A stretch of DNA of 64,000 nucleotides from Moorella sp. Hama-1 (lineage in GTDB: Bacteria; Bacillota; DSM-521; Neomoorellales; Neomoorellaceae): positions 2,104,501-2,168,500 of the forward strand of contig NZ_AP024620.1 in the NCBI RefSeq assembly GCF_023734095.1, read 5' to 3'. The first letter of the stretch is position 1; each line of letters opens with the position of its first letter. Of this stretch, positions 8,363-17,050 are shown piece after piece. A program made the translations under genes and the position numbers. Under the pieces are notes generated by a model that did not search any database, was not told the DNA's origin, and saw nothing but the letters and a program-made list of their open reading frames with translations.

Positions 8363-10360
8363 CTAGCGGTTCCGCTTCAGCCGGGCCAGCAGTTGGTCCA
8401 GCTCCCAGGTGTTGACCACATCCCCCGGTTCCAGCCAACCGCGCCGGGCGGTGAGGACGCCGTACTCCATATCCGCCAGGCGGTGGGGGTCGTGGGCGTC
8501 GGTATTAATGGCGATGGGCACGCCGTGTTCCTTGGCCAGGCGGGCGGATTCGTCATTGAGATCCAGGCGCTCGGGGCTGGCGTTGATCTCCAGGATGGTT
8601 CCCGTTGCCGCGGCCAGTTCGATGACCCGGTTTATGTCCACGGCGTAGGGACGCCGCCGGCCGAGCATGCGGCCGGTGGGATGGCCCAGGATGTCCACAT
8701 AGGGGTGGCGCAGGGCCGCCTCCAGCCGGGCCATGATCTGCTCCCCTTCCTGGCGGAAGCCGGAGTGGATGGAGGCGATGACCAGGTCGAATTCCTTTAA
8801 GACCTCGTCCTCGTAATCCAGGCGGCCGTCGGCCAGGATGTCGACCTCGACCCCGGCCAGGATGGTGATGCCTTCCAGTTCTTCATTCAGCCGGTCAATT
8901 TCCTGCCGCTGGGCCTTTAACTCCTCCAGGCTCAGGCCCCGGGCCACCACCAGGGAACGGGAGTGATCGGTAATGGCGATATAACGGTAACCCCGCTCTT
9001 TGGCCGCCGCGGCCATGGCGGCTATGGTCGCCACGCCGTCGCTATAACGGCTGTGCATATGCAGGTCACCGCGGATGGCGGCCAGGGTTACTATATCCGG
9101 CAGTTCTCCCCGTAAAGCGGCTTCAATTTCTCCCCGGTCTTCCCGCAGCTCCGGGACGATGTAGGGTAAACCCAGGCGCTGGTAGAAGGCGGCTTCTACC
9201 TGCTCCCCCGCCCCCGCCGTCATGCTGCCAGGGCTTACCGTGGTAGTGACGGTAGGACCGGTGACGGCTGCCGGGGAACTTGCCTCTGGGTGGGCACCGA
9301 GAGCAGGGCCTGCCGGTGAAACCGCGGTCTCATGGCCGGCGGTATCCGCGCCAGCATCGTTTTCCTCACTACCGCCTGTACCTGGGAGTGGCTTATCGTT
9401 CGTCTCCGGCGCCCCGTTTTGTCGTACCAGGAGCCGGGCATCGCCTGCGGTCCGCCCGCTCCCGGACAGCAGCTCTTCTTCCTCTGCCAGCCAGCGGGAG
9501 GTGGTCAGGCCCAGGTCGGCCGCGGCCAGGCCGCGTGCGGCGGCCTGGCGGAGCAGGGCGCAGCGGTGGGCCCGGGAGCCGGTGGCGTAGAACAGGGTCG
9601 CCGGGAAAGCCGCCGGGGCGACCATGATGATTTCAATCTTAACGCCCAGGTTTGCCTGCAAGGCCAGGCGGTCCGGTTCCTGCGCCAGGACCTCTTTCAC
9701 CTGGGGGTGACGGGCCATAACCTCTGCCACCTGGTGACCCGGCTGCACGGCTGCGACCAGGTCGATATCACCCACCATTTCTTTACCACGCCGGACACTC
9801 CCGGCGATCGCCGCCGCAATTACCCCCGGCAGGGCCAGGAGCTGTTTCTGGAAAAGCAGGGCCAGGGGCCGGGCCACCCCCAGAGGTACCTGGTCCTTGA
9901 CCTCCTGGAGCATCTCCAGGCCGCGGAGGATGGCCAGTTCCGTCTTGCTGCCCAGCCCGGGCAGGGTGCGAATGCGCTTTTCCCGGGCCGCCTTTTCCAG
10001 TTCCACCAGGGTCGAGATACCCAGGCCCTGGTGGATCTGGCGAATGGTACGGCTGCCCAGGCCGGGGATGGCCAGCATCGCCAGCAGGTCCGGAGGCATC
10101 TCCTGGCGCAGGTTGTCCAGAAAGGTGGAGTGCCCGGTGGTCAGGAGCTCGGCCAGCTTCTTGGCCAGGTTTTTACCTACCCCCGGTATCTCTTCCAGGG
10201 CACCGCGGGCGTAGAGGTCGGACGCCTCTTCGGCCAGGTTCTCCAGGGAGCGGGCAGCACGGTGGTAGGCCCGCACCTTGAAGGGTTCTTCACCCTTTAA
10301 TTCCAGCAAATCGCCCATCTCGGTGAGGGCCCAGGCCAGCTCCAGGTTGGTCAAGGTCAA
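8363..10360 (-). CDS. polX: DNA polymerase/3'-5' exonuclease PolX
   Basis: The 665-aa protein joins a family X polymerase core (residues 1 to about 315: helix-hairpin-helix motifs LEEIPGVGKNLAKKL and LPGLGSKT, and nucleotidyltransferase Asp pair in GDIDLVAAV) to a C-terminal PHP domain (about 430-660: DLHMHSRYSDG, ITDHS, EVDIL, DAHDP). It fills gaps in base-excision repair. Between the halves sits a low-complexity insert of roughly 90-100 residues (about 320-415), making it longer than the usual 570 or so. It overlaps zapA by 4 bp. Confidence 0.92.
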   Translation of the reverse strand: MTLTNLELAWALTEMGDLLELKGEEPFKVRAYHRAARSLENLAEEASDLYARGALEEIPGVGKNLAKKLAELLTTGHSTFLDNLRQEMPPDLLAMLAIPGLGSRTIRQIHQGLGISTLVELEKAAREKRIRTLPGLGSKTELAILRGLEMLQEVKDQVPLGVARPLALLFQKQLLALPGVIAAAIAGSVRRGKEMVGDIDLVAAVQPGHQVAEVMARHPQVKEVLAQEPDRLALQANLGVKIEIIMVAPAAFPATLFYATGSRAHRCALLRQAAARGLAAADLGLTTSRWLAEEEELLSGSGRTAGDARLLVRQNGAPETNDKPLPGTGGSEENDAGADTAGHETAVSPAGPALGAHPEASSPAAVTGPTVTTTVSPGSMTAGAGEQVEAAFYQRLGLPYIVPELREDRGEIEAALRGELPDIVTLAAIRGDLHMHSRYSDGVATIAAMAAAAKERGYRYIAITDHSRSLVVARGLSLEELKAQRQEIDRLNEELEGITILAGVEVDILADGRLDYEDEVLKEFDLVIASIHSGFRQEGEQIMARLEAALRHPYVDILGHPTGRMLGRRRPYAVDINRVIELAAATGTILEINASPERLDLNDESARLAKEHGVPIAINTDAHDPHRLADMEYGVLTARRGWLEPGDVVNTWELDQLLARLKRNR

Positions 10361-10632
10361 CCGCGCTTCTCCTCCTGTATTAGTTTCACCAGGGTTTCGT
10401 AATCCTGCTGGACTTTATACAACTCATCGGTAATATTCAGGGCGGCGAGGACGGCGACCTTTACCGGGGGGTAGTTGGGAAACCTCTGGCTGACCTGGCG
10501 CATCCTTTTATCGACATAGGCGGCCAGCATCTGGATATATTCCGGCGCTTCCCCTTTCACCACGTAGTCCTGACCGTTGATGTTCACCGTGGTGCGGTCC
10601 GGAGTTGTTAATTCCCCTTCAGCCTGGGGCAA
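10357..10632 (-). CDS. zapA: Cell-division protein ZapA
   Basis: The 91-aa ZapA-like protein (TTVNINGQDYVVKGEAPEYIQMLAAYVDKRM, then a C-terminal coiled coil VLAALNITDELYKVQQDYE) bundles FtsZ filaments. I use TTG at 10632 because GGGAGG lies 7 nt upstream and the length fits; upstream in-frame starts have no ribosome-binding site. It lies between pheT and polX, an order common in Firmicutes. Confidence 0.85.
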   Translation of the reverse strand: MPQAEGELTTPDRTTVNINGQDYVVKGEAPEYIQMLAAYVDKRMRQVSQRFPNYPPVKVAVLAALNITDELYKVQQDYETLVKLIQEEKRG

Positions 10633-10725
10633 GCTAATCCCTCCCTTTTCCCAGCAACTTTTGCTACCTTTTTCGCTCCCTGGCGGGTAAAATCCTGCCA
10701 GCAACCCGAAACGGCACGGTAAAAT

Positions 10726-13260
10726 TTACTGCCGCAGGGTAGCCCCCAGGCGTTCCTTTAAAGCCCCCTGGATCCGCTCCTGGGCGGCGTTGACCTCGGC
10801 GTCGGTCAGGGTCCGGCCGGGCAATTGGTAACGGAGGGAATAAGCCAGGCTCTTGTAACCCGCAGGGATCGGGGAGCCCTGGTAGACATCGAAGAGGGTG
10901 ACCGCCTGCAGGAGCTCGCCTCCGGCGGCCCTGATTACACCGGCCACCGTCGCCGCCGGGGTGGCCGCCGGTACCACCACCGCCAGGTCCCGGTCCACGG
11001 CCGGAAAGCGAGGCAGGGGTTCGTAGCTCGGGTTATTCCGGGCCAGGTCGCCGGCAGCCTCCCAGTCCAGCTCAAAGACGCAGGCGCGTTCTGGCAGGTC
11101 CGCCGCCGCCAGGACGTTCGGGTGCAACTCGCCCAGGTAACCCAGGACGGTTTGGCCGGCCCGGATGACTGCCGCCCGGCCGGGATGGAGGAAGGGATAG
11201 GTGTCAGCCGCAGTCCAGGAAACATCCGCCACTCGCAGGCGAGCCAGGATATTTTCGACGATGCCTTTCAGGTAATAGAAATCCATTGCCCCAGCCGGCC
11301 AGCTCCACCCCCGGCCGGTTGTCCCCATGACCAGCCCGCCCAAGCGCAGGGGTTCATCGGGCAGGGGTGCGGCCGTGGGTATAAAGACCCGCCCCATTTC
11401 GTAGATGGCCACCGGCAGTACCCGACGGCTGGCGTTGCGGGCGGCCACCTCCAGCAAGCCTGGTAACAGGGAAGTCCGCAGCAGGCTCTGCTCTTCCCGC
11501 AGGGGGTTCTGGATGGCTACCGTCCGGCGCCAGGGGTGGTCGGCAGGGAGCCGCAACTGGTCCAAGGACCGGGGGCCGATAAAGCTGTAAGTTACTACTT
11601 CCGCCAGGCCGGCCGCTGCCGCCGCTTCCCTACCGGCCTCTTCCCAGAGCTGGGAGGGGGTCTGTTTCTCCCGACCCGAGATATTGCCCGGCAGGGTCGC
11701 AGGAATCTGGTTATAACCGTACAAGCGAGCGATCTCCTCCACCAGGTCGATCTCCGAGGTTAAATCCCCCCGGTAGGCCGGCACGGCCACCCTTAAAGTA
11801 GAAGTGGGAAGTGGGATGTGGGAGGCGGGAGACTTGTGTTCGTGGCAGGCGTCAACTCTAACTTGGGCGGCTGCCTTTGATAGGTCTTCGGCCTGAACGT
11901 CTGCCGCCGGTGGTTCCTTGACCTGCACCTCCAGGTGCAACCGCTCCAACAGTTCCTTCATGGCCGCCGGGGCGATGTCCGTCCCCAGGAGGTAGTTTAC
12001 CCTTTCCGGCCGCAGCTCAATAGTGAAGGGCCGGCGGGGCTTCACATAGCGGTCAATGCGGCCCCGGGCCACCCGGCCTCCGGCGAGTTGGGCCATAAGC
12101 AGGGCCGCCCGGTCGGCCGCCGCCGGCGCGCCCTCCAGGTTGACGCCCCGCTCGAAGCGGGTCGAGGCCTCCGAGCGCAGGCCCAGCCGCCGCGATGTAT
12201 GGCGGATGGAGGCGCCGTCGAAGTGGGCCGACTCGATGAGAATGCTGGCGGTGGCCGGGGTAACCTCCGTCTCCCGGCCGCCCATGACGCCGGCAATGGC
12301 CACCGGCCGGGTGGCGTCGGCGATGACCAGCATCTCCGGGTCCAGTTCCCGGTCCACCTCGTCCAGGGTCGTCATTTTCTCCCCTGGCTGGGCCCGGCGG
12401 GCTATAACCCGGTGCTCCTCCAGGCGGTCGTAATCAAAAGCGTGGAGGGGCTGGCCCATCTCCAGCATGATAAAGTTGGTGATATCCACCACGTTATTGA
12501 TGGGACGCATGCCGGCGGCCCGCAGGCAGGCCTGGAGCCAGGCCGGGGAGGGGCCGATGCGCACCCCCTGCACCACCCGGGCCACGTAGCGGGCGCAGAG
12601 GTCCGGGGCGGCGATCTCTACCGCCGCCAGGCCGGCAATCTCCGGGCCCTCCTCCGGGGGGGCGGTCGCCGGCAGGTGCAGGGGGGCACCGGTAAGGGCG
12701 GCCACTTCCCGGGCGACGTTAATAATGCTCAGGCAGTCGGCCCGGTTGGGGGTGAGTTCCAGCACCAGGACTACATCCCTGAGGCCCAGCACCTGGCTGA
12801 CATCCTCGCCCGGGGGGGCGTCCGGGGGCAGGGTGATGATGCCTTCCCGGTCTTCCGGGGAGATGAGGGCCACATCCAGTCCCAGCTCCTGGGCCGAGCA
12901 AAGCATCCCCGCCGAGGCCACCCCGCGGAAGGTGGCCCGTTTGATCTGCCGCCCTCCGGGCAGGCGGGCGCCTTCCCGGGCGACGGCCACCACCTGGCCT
13001 TCGTAGACGTTGGGCGCGCCGGTGACCAATTGCAACTCCCGGCCGGCCGGGCCGGCGTCCACCTGGCAGACGACCAGGTGGTCGGAGTTGGGATGGGGGT
13101 TGATGGCCGTGATCCTGCCGGCTACCACGCCCTGGAAGTCCGGGGTCAACTCTTCGATGCCTTCCACCGCCAGGCCGGCCATGGTGAGCTGCCTGGCCAT
13201 CTCCTCCGGCGGCAGGTCTACATCAACGTATTGCTTGAGCCATTTATAGGGAACGCGCAT
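10726..13260 (-). CDS. pheT: Phenylalanyl-tRNA synthetase beta subunit
   Basis: The 844-aa subunit carries an N-terminal tRNA-binding OB fold (about residues 40-150), B3/B4 editing domain (about 210-380), B5 domain, a catalytic-like core and a C-terminal ferredoxin-anticodon-binding domain (FPAVDRDLAVVVP, SLAYSLRYQ). The ATG at 13260 is preceded by GAGGAG. An in-frame insert around residues 443-487 is encoded partly by G-rich heptamer tandem repeats. It is separated from pheS by 424 bp holding a long palindrome. Confidence 0.95.
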   Translation of the reverse strand: MRVPYKWLKQYVDVDLPPEEMARQLTMAGLAVEGIEELTPDFQGVVAGRITAINPHPNSDHLVVCQVDAGPAGRELQLVTGAPNVYEGQVVAVAREGARLPGGRQIKRATFRGVASAGMLCSAQELGLDVALISPEDREGIITLPPDAPPGEDVSQVLGLRDVVLVLELTPNRADCLSIINVAREVAALTGAPLHLPATAPPEEGPEIAGLAAVEIAAPDLCARYVARVVQGVRIGPSPAWLQACLRAAGMRPINNVVDITNFIMLEMGQPLHAFDYDRLEEHRVIARRAQPGEKMTTLDEVDRELDPEMLVIADATRPVAIAGVMGGRETEVTPATASILIESAHFDGASIRHTSRRLGLRSEASTRFERGVNLEGAPAAADRAALLMAQLAGGRVARGRIDRYVKPRRPFTIELRPERVNYLLGTDIAPAAMKELLERLHLEVQVKEPPAADVQAEDLSKAAAQVRVDACHEHKSPASHIPLPTSTLRVAVPAYRGDLTSEIDLVEEIARLYGYNQIPATLPGNISGREKQTPSQLWEEAGREAAAAAGLAEVVTYSFIGPRSLDQLRLPADHPWRRTVAIQNPLREEQSLLRTSLLPGLLEVAARNASRRVLPVAIYEMGRVFIPTAAPLPDEPLRLGGLVMGTTGRGWSWPAGAMDFYYLKGIVENILARLRVADVSWTAADTYPFLHPGRAAVIRAGQTVLGYLGELHPNVLAAADLPERACVFELDWEAAGDLARNNPSYEPLPRFPAVDRDLAVVVPAATPAATVAGVIRAAGGELLQAVTLFDVYQGSPIPAGYKSLAYSLRYQLPGRTLTDAEVNAAQERIQGALKERLGATLRQ
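11800..11831. repeat. Heptanucleotide tandem repeat inside pheT
   Basis: Four consecutive 7-mers of form GA(A/T/G)GYGG (GAAGTGG, GAAGTGG, GATGTGG, GAGGCGG). They encode part of a low-complexity insert in PheT. Related heptamers (GATATGG, GAAGTGG) occur at about 19702-19715 in the infC leader. Confidence 0.7.
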
Positions 13261-13684
13261 TCGTAGTTCACTCCTCAATCAACATGGTTCTGCTAAAATG
13301 GGTTGCTAGTGGCTATATGCTGTAGGGGTGAGGCAGGTTCCCTCCGGGCGCTGGTTGGCCTTATACTTGTACGAACTCGGCCGGCTTCGGGCGCGGCCTT
13401 AACTCGCCCTTCGGGCTTTAAACTTGCGGCCGCGCTTATCCTCAGCCGGCCTCGTTCTTCTGATACTCACGCGCCAAGGCGCCCTCCGGCAACCTGCCTC
13501 ACCCCTACCATAACGCTTACGTTACGATCCCCATCCCATCCACCACCGCGAAGCTCAAGGCTTCGCTAAATTTGCTAACGCCTCGGACCAAGTCGCCTTC
13601 CGCCTGGACCTGCCAGCCCCTGCCTCCAACTGCATTTTAAGTCCTTCGCGGTGGGGGCGCCCGCCCCCATGAGGGGGCTCTTTG
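13261..13684. other. pheT-pheS intergenic region
   Basis: The 424 bp contain no gene. They hold the 187-bp imperfect palindrome (13322-13508) and, from about 13555 to 13690, a segment similar to the intergenic region at about 4710-4845. Transcription from the pheS promoter probably crosses this region to reach pheT. Confidence 0.6.
13322..13508. repeat. 187-bp nested palindrome
   Basis: The outer arms match perfectly for 18 bp (GTAGGGGTGAGGCAGGTT at 13322-13339 against its complement at 13491-13508). The pairing continues imperfectly inward through GGCGC, GAAC..GGCCGGCT and GCGCGGCC to a small GCCCTTCGGGC hairpin at the centre. It could be a MITE-like element or a large RNA hairpin between pheS and pheT. 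Confidence 0.8.
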
Positions 13685-14707
13685 CTAAAACTGCCGTAAA
13701 AAGCGCAGGTCGTTTTCATAGAAGAGGCGCAGGTCGTCGATGCCGTACTTCAGCATGGCCACCCGTTCCACCCCCAGGCCGAAGGCAAAGCCGCTGACCT
13801 CTTCCGGGTCGTAGCCGGACATGCTTAAGACCTTCGGGTGGACCAGGCCGCAGCCCAGGATCTCCAGCCAGCCGGTGTGGGAACAGACCCGGCAGCCGCT
13901 GCCGCCGCACATGACGCAGGAGATATCCACCTCGGCGCTGGGTTCGGTAAAGGGGAAATAGCTGGGCCGGAAGCGCACCCCGACACCAGCGCCAAAGATC
14001 TGTTGTAAAAAGGCCATCATGGTTCCCTTCAGGTCGCCGAAGGTCACCCGCCGGTCCACCAGCAGGCCCTCTACCTGGTGGAAGAGGGGCGAGTGGGTGG
14101 CGTCGTCGTCGCGGCGGTAGACCTTGCCCGGCGCGATGATGCGGATGGGTACCTGGGGCCGCCGCGCCTCCATAACCCGCGCCTGCACCGGGGAGGTATG
14201 GGTACGCAGGAGAACGTCTTCGGTGATGTAAAAGGAATCCTGCATATCCCGGGCCGGGTGGTCCTTGGGCAGGTTCAGGGCTTCAAAGTTATAGTAGTCG
14301 CTCTCTACTTCCGGCCCTTCGGCCACGTCGAACCCCAGGCCGATAAAGACGGCCTTGATTTCATTTAATACCTGGTACAGGGGATGCCTGTGGCCGCCGG
14401 TTACCGGCCGGCCCGGCAGGGTAACGTCAATGGCTTCCGCCCGCAGGCGCTGCTCCTGTTCCCGGCGGGAGAGGTTTTCACCGGCCTCCCGCAGGGCCTT
14501 TTCCAGTTCCTCCCGCACCTGGTTGGCCAGTTGCCCCACCCGGGGCCGCTCTTCGGGAGGGAGCTTGCCCATACCCCGTAAGACCTGGGTCAGTTCGCCC
14601 TTCTTGCCCAGGTACTGGACCCTTAGAGTTTCCAGTTCTTCGCTGGTGGTGGCGGCCGCCACCCGGGCCAGGGCCGCCCCGCGGATAGCCTCGATAGCTG
14701 CTAACAT
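13685..14707 (-). CDS. pheS: Phenylalanyl-tRNA synthetase alpha subunit
   Basis: The 340-aa class II synthetase has an N-terminal coiled coil (about residues 1-90) and a catalytic domain with motif 2 ([21 protein letters not shown]) and motif 3 ([18 protein letters not shown]). It also has the bacterial [12 protein letters not shown] four-cysteine insert. The ATG at 14707 with GAGGTG six bases upstream is preferred to the GTG three codons earlier. A Phe T-box leader precedes it. Confidence 0.95.
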   Translation of the reverse strand: MLAAIEAIRGAALARVAAATTSEELETLRVQYLGKKGELTQVLRGMGKLPPEERPRVGQLANQVREELEKALREAGENLSRREQEQRLRAEAIDVTLPGRPVTGGHRHPLYQVLNEIKAVFIGLGFDVAEGPEVESDYYNFEALNLPKDHPARDMQDSFYITEDVLLRTHTSPVQARVMEARRPQVPIRIIAPGKVYRRDDDATHSPLFHQVEGLLVDRRVTFGDLKGTMMAFLQQIFGAGVGVRFRPSYFPFTEPSAEVDISCVMCGGSGCRVCSHTGWLEILGCGLVHPKVLSMSGYDPEEVSGFAFGLGVERVAMLKYGIDDLRLFYENDLRFLRQF

Positions 14708-14719
14708 CCTGGTCACCTC

Positions 14720-15126
14720 ATTCTGGCAAAATAAAAAGCCTTTGCCCCCTTCGGGACAAAAGCCACATCACATCCTGGAACCACCCCAAGTTTTCCGGCA
14801 CTATCATGCCGTTCCCCTCTAACGGCGGGAACACCGGCCCGGCCTACTCTCCCCTTTCAGCCTGCTGCTCCCGGGCGAACTTCATCCGGCCTTCCCCCGG
14901 CAGCGCTTCCAGTCAATGACGCCGCCTCCCTGTGGGTTCCGTACCGGCTACTTTGCCCGTTCATGGCATTTACGCTATTAAAATTTTCAGCCTACTGCAG
15001 TACCATCCGCCTATAGAGGATGTAGGCAGTGATGGAGCCTGTTCTTTCAAAAAGCCTCCAAAAGAACTCCGCCGACAGGAACACCCTATCACGCCCTTTC
15101 CAGGAGCTTTTGGGGGTAACCTCACA
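14720..15126 (-). ncRNA. T-box leader of pheST (Phe)
   Basis: The leader RNA runs from the promoter at 15133-15161 to pheS. It contains a T-box-like sequence (GGGGTGGTTCC, 14773-14788), a terminator hairpin GCTTTTGTCCC/GGGGGCAAAGGC followed by TTTTTATTTT (14731-14763), and a candidate specifier UUC in GAAGTTCGCC. The T-box differs by one base from the usual UGGUACC. Binding of uncharged tRNA-Phe should favour antitermination. Confidence 0.75.
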
Positions 15127-15132
15127 GGAGTA

Positions 15133-15161
15133 ATTATAGCATAGGCCCCTGAGCGTGGCAA
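15133..15161 (-). promoter_or_regulatory. Promoter of the pheST leader
   Basis: TTGCCA (15161-15156), a 17-bp spacer and TATAAT (15138-15133) on the minus strand, just upstream of the T-box RNA. Confidence 0.75.
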
Positions 15162-15173
15162 GGCGTAATGGAA

Positions 15174-15473
15174 CTATTTATACAGCAGCGTGGCTATGGT
15201 GCCGATAAAGCCGACGGCAATGGTAATGACGGCGCCGATGGCCCAAAACTTTATACTGTTCAGCTTGTCATCCATTTTGTCAATGCGCTGGGTAAGCTTT
15301 TGCTCCACCGCGTCGATGCGTTCTTCCGATCTTTGATCTCCATCCCGGATTTCTTTCGTTAATTTCTCATCCAGCCGGTCAATACGTTGTAAGAGAAAGA
15401 AGAATTCCGGTGATGCCAGGGTATGGGGCGGTTCGTTAGTGGCGGCTATTTCCCGCCAACTCTCCTCCGGCAT
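15174..15473 (-). CDS. Small coiled-coil membrane protein
   Basis: The 99-aa protein is not a family I can name. Residues 25-70 form a charged coiled coil (RIDRLDEKLTKEI.D.....RIDAVEQKLTQRIDKMDDKL) followed by one C-terminal TM helix (FWAIGAVITIAVGFIGTIATLLY). This layout resembles small tail-anchored proteins related to hemolysin XhlA, but the match is only topological. It stands alone between pheS and the methyltransferase gene. Confidence 0.55.
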   Translation of the reverse strand: MPEESWREIAATNEPPHTLASPEFFFLLQRIDRLDEKLTKEIRDGDQRSEERIDAVEQKLTQRIDKMDDKLNSIKFWAIGAVITIAVGFIGTIATLLYK

Positions 15474-15570
15474 GGCGCTCCCCTGCCTTTACCTCCATTC
15501 TAGCCCAAAGTTTTCCTGAAAGCAACGATTTCTATCTGGGGTTTCCCTCTATATTATATGTGCCCGATAG

Positions 15571-16389
15571 TTATGTCCCCTGCCGCTGGCGCAGGGCTTC
15601 ATAGAGGAGGAGGGCGGCGGCCACGGCAGCGTTCAGGGAATCAACCGGACCTACCAGGGGGATGCCCACCCGAGCGGTAGCCGCCGCCAGCAGTTCCGGT
15701 CCGGGCCCGTGGTTCTCGCTGCCCACTACCAGGGCCAGGGGCGGGCGCAGGTCCGCCTGCCAGAGGGTTAAAGGCGCGCCGACGTCAGCGACTACCAGTG
15801 GCAACCCGGCCCCCCGGAGTTCCCGGGCCAGCAGGGCGGGCTCTATGCCACCGGCCACCGGCAACCGGAAAGTGGCGCCCATGGCCGCCCGGACCACCTT
15901 GGGGTTATAGGGGTCTACGGAGCCGCGAGTTAGAATTAAGCCCGTCGCCCCGGCTCCCAGGGCCGTGCGCCAGATAGTCCCCAGATTCCCCGGGTCCTGG
16001 ATGCCGGCGGCGATCATCAGTAAGGGGGAGGTTGGTTGGGGGCGCGCTACCGCCAGGAGGTCGGGTAGGGATCTTTCTCGTCTGGGAGCGATGGCCACAA
16101 TTCCCGGCGGCGTCATGGTGCTGCTGATGCCGGCCATGAGCTCCTCCGTTACCGCCAGGCACTGGTAGCCGGCCCTTTGCAGGCCGGCTACCAGTTTTTC
16201 GCCCCGGGGGTTATTAAAAATGCGGGGACTATGTAAAACCACTTCTAAGGACGCGGCGGCCTGCAGGGCTTCTTCCAGCAGGTGGACGCCCTCGATGAGA
16301 TAAAGGCCCTTCTTGGCCCGCCAGGAACGGTCCTGCAGGGAGCGGGCCAGCTTCACGTAGCGATTAGCTGCAGATGTAATTAGCTCCAT
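15571..16389 (-). CDS. SpoU/TrmH-family RNA 2'-O-methyltransferase
   Basis: The 272-aa protein has an N-terminal L30e-like substrate-binding domain (LIEGVHLLEEALQ at about residue 30) and a SPOUT domain: QDPGNLGTIWRTA (motif 1, about 130), VVGSENHGP (motif 2) and IPLVGPVDSLNAAVAAALLLYEA (motif 3, the SAM knot). It probably methylates a ribose in 23S rRNA. It starts one base after the trkA stop, with AGGAG before the ATG. In many Firmicutes such a gene precedes pheS. Confidence 0.88.
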   Translation of the reverse strand: MELITSAANRYVKLARSLQDRSWRAKKGLYLIEGVHLLEEALQAAASLEVVLHSPRIFNNPRGEKLVAGLQRAGYQCLAVTEELMAGISSTMTPPGIVAIAPRRERSLPDLLAVARPQPTSPLLMIAAGIQDPGNLGTIWRTALGAGATGLILTRGSVDPYNPKVVRAAMGATFRLPVAGGIEPALLARELRGAGLPLVVADVGAPLTLWQADLRPPLALVVGSENHGPGPELLAAATARVGIPLVGPVDSLNAAVAAALLLYEALRQRQGT

Positions 16390-17037
16390 TTAGCTCTCCT
16401 GCAGCCGCTCCAGGGCCTTATTCCGGCCTACCAGGACCAGAACATCCCCTTCTTGCACCACGTCGCCGGCGCCGGGGGCGGCCAGGATCTGGTTTTCCCG
16501 TTTGATGGCCATGACACTGACCCCATGCTGGGCGCGCAGGTTCAATTGCCCCAGGGTCTTGCCGGCCACCCTGGCGGGGGCGACAATCTCAACGATGCTG
16601 AATTCCGGTGAGAGGTCGATATGCTCCAGGACGTTACCGGAAGCCAGGGTGTGGGCCACCCTGACCCCCATATCCCGTTCCGGGTAGACTATCCGGTCGG
16701 CGCCGATTTTGGCCAGGACTTTTCCATGCTGGTCGTTAATGGCCTTGGCTACCACGCACTTGAGGCCCAATTCTTTAACGATGAGGGTTACCAGGATGTT
16801 GGCCTCGACGTTTTCCCCAATGGCGACAATGGCAACGTCGACGTTGCGGACACCCGCCGCTTTTAAGGCTTCCCCATCCCGGGCATCGGCCTGGATGGCG
16901 GTGGTTACTTCGTTCATCATGGCCTCGACCTTAGCCTCATCGCTATCAATGGCGATAACCTGGTGTCCCAGGCGGGCCAGGGTGCGGGCCACACTGGAAC
17001 CAAAACGGCCCAGGCCGATCACGGCAAACTGTTTCAC
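16390..17037 (-). CDS. ktrA: K+ uptake regulatory subunit TrkA/KtrA
   Basis: The 215-aa cytoplasmic gating subunit has an RCK_N Rossmann domain (QFAVIGLGRFGSSVARTLARLG with GxGxxG, Asp at the end of beta 2) and an RCK_C domain (about residues 135-215). ATP or NADH binding controls the partner membrane subunit encoded just upstream. I prefer GTG at 17037 (after GGGGAG), which gives the family's usual MKQFAVIGLGRFG start. A TTG at 17058 with its own ribosome-binding site is possible and would overlap trkH by 8 bp. Confidence 0.9.
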   Translation of the reverse strand: MKQFAVIGLGRFGSSVARTLARLGHQVIAIDSDEAKVEAMMNEVTTAIQADARDGEALKAAGVRNVDVAIVAIGENVEANILVTLIVKELGLKCVVAKAINDQHGKVLAKIGADRIVYPERDMGVRVAHTLASGNVLEHIDLSPEFSIVEIVAPARVAGKTLGQLNLRAQHGVSVMAIKRENQILAAPGAGDVVQEGDVLVLVGRNKALERLQES

Positions 17038-17050
17038 AGTTTTACTCCCC

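Noticed and set aside
11935-13266. 443-codon plus-strand frame opposite pheT
   Set aside because: A shadow of pheT with His/Gln/Gly-rich composition typical of antisense GC-rich DNA.
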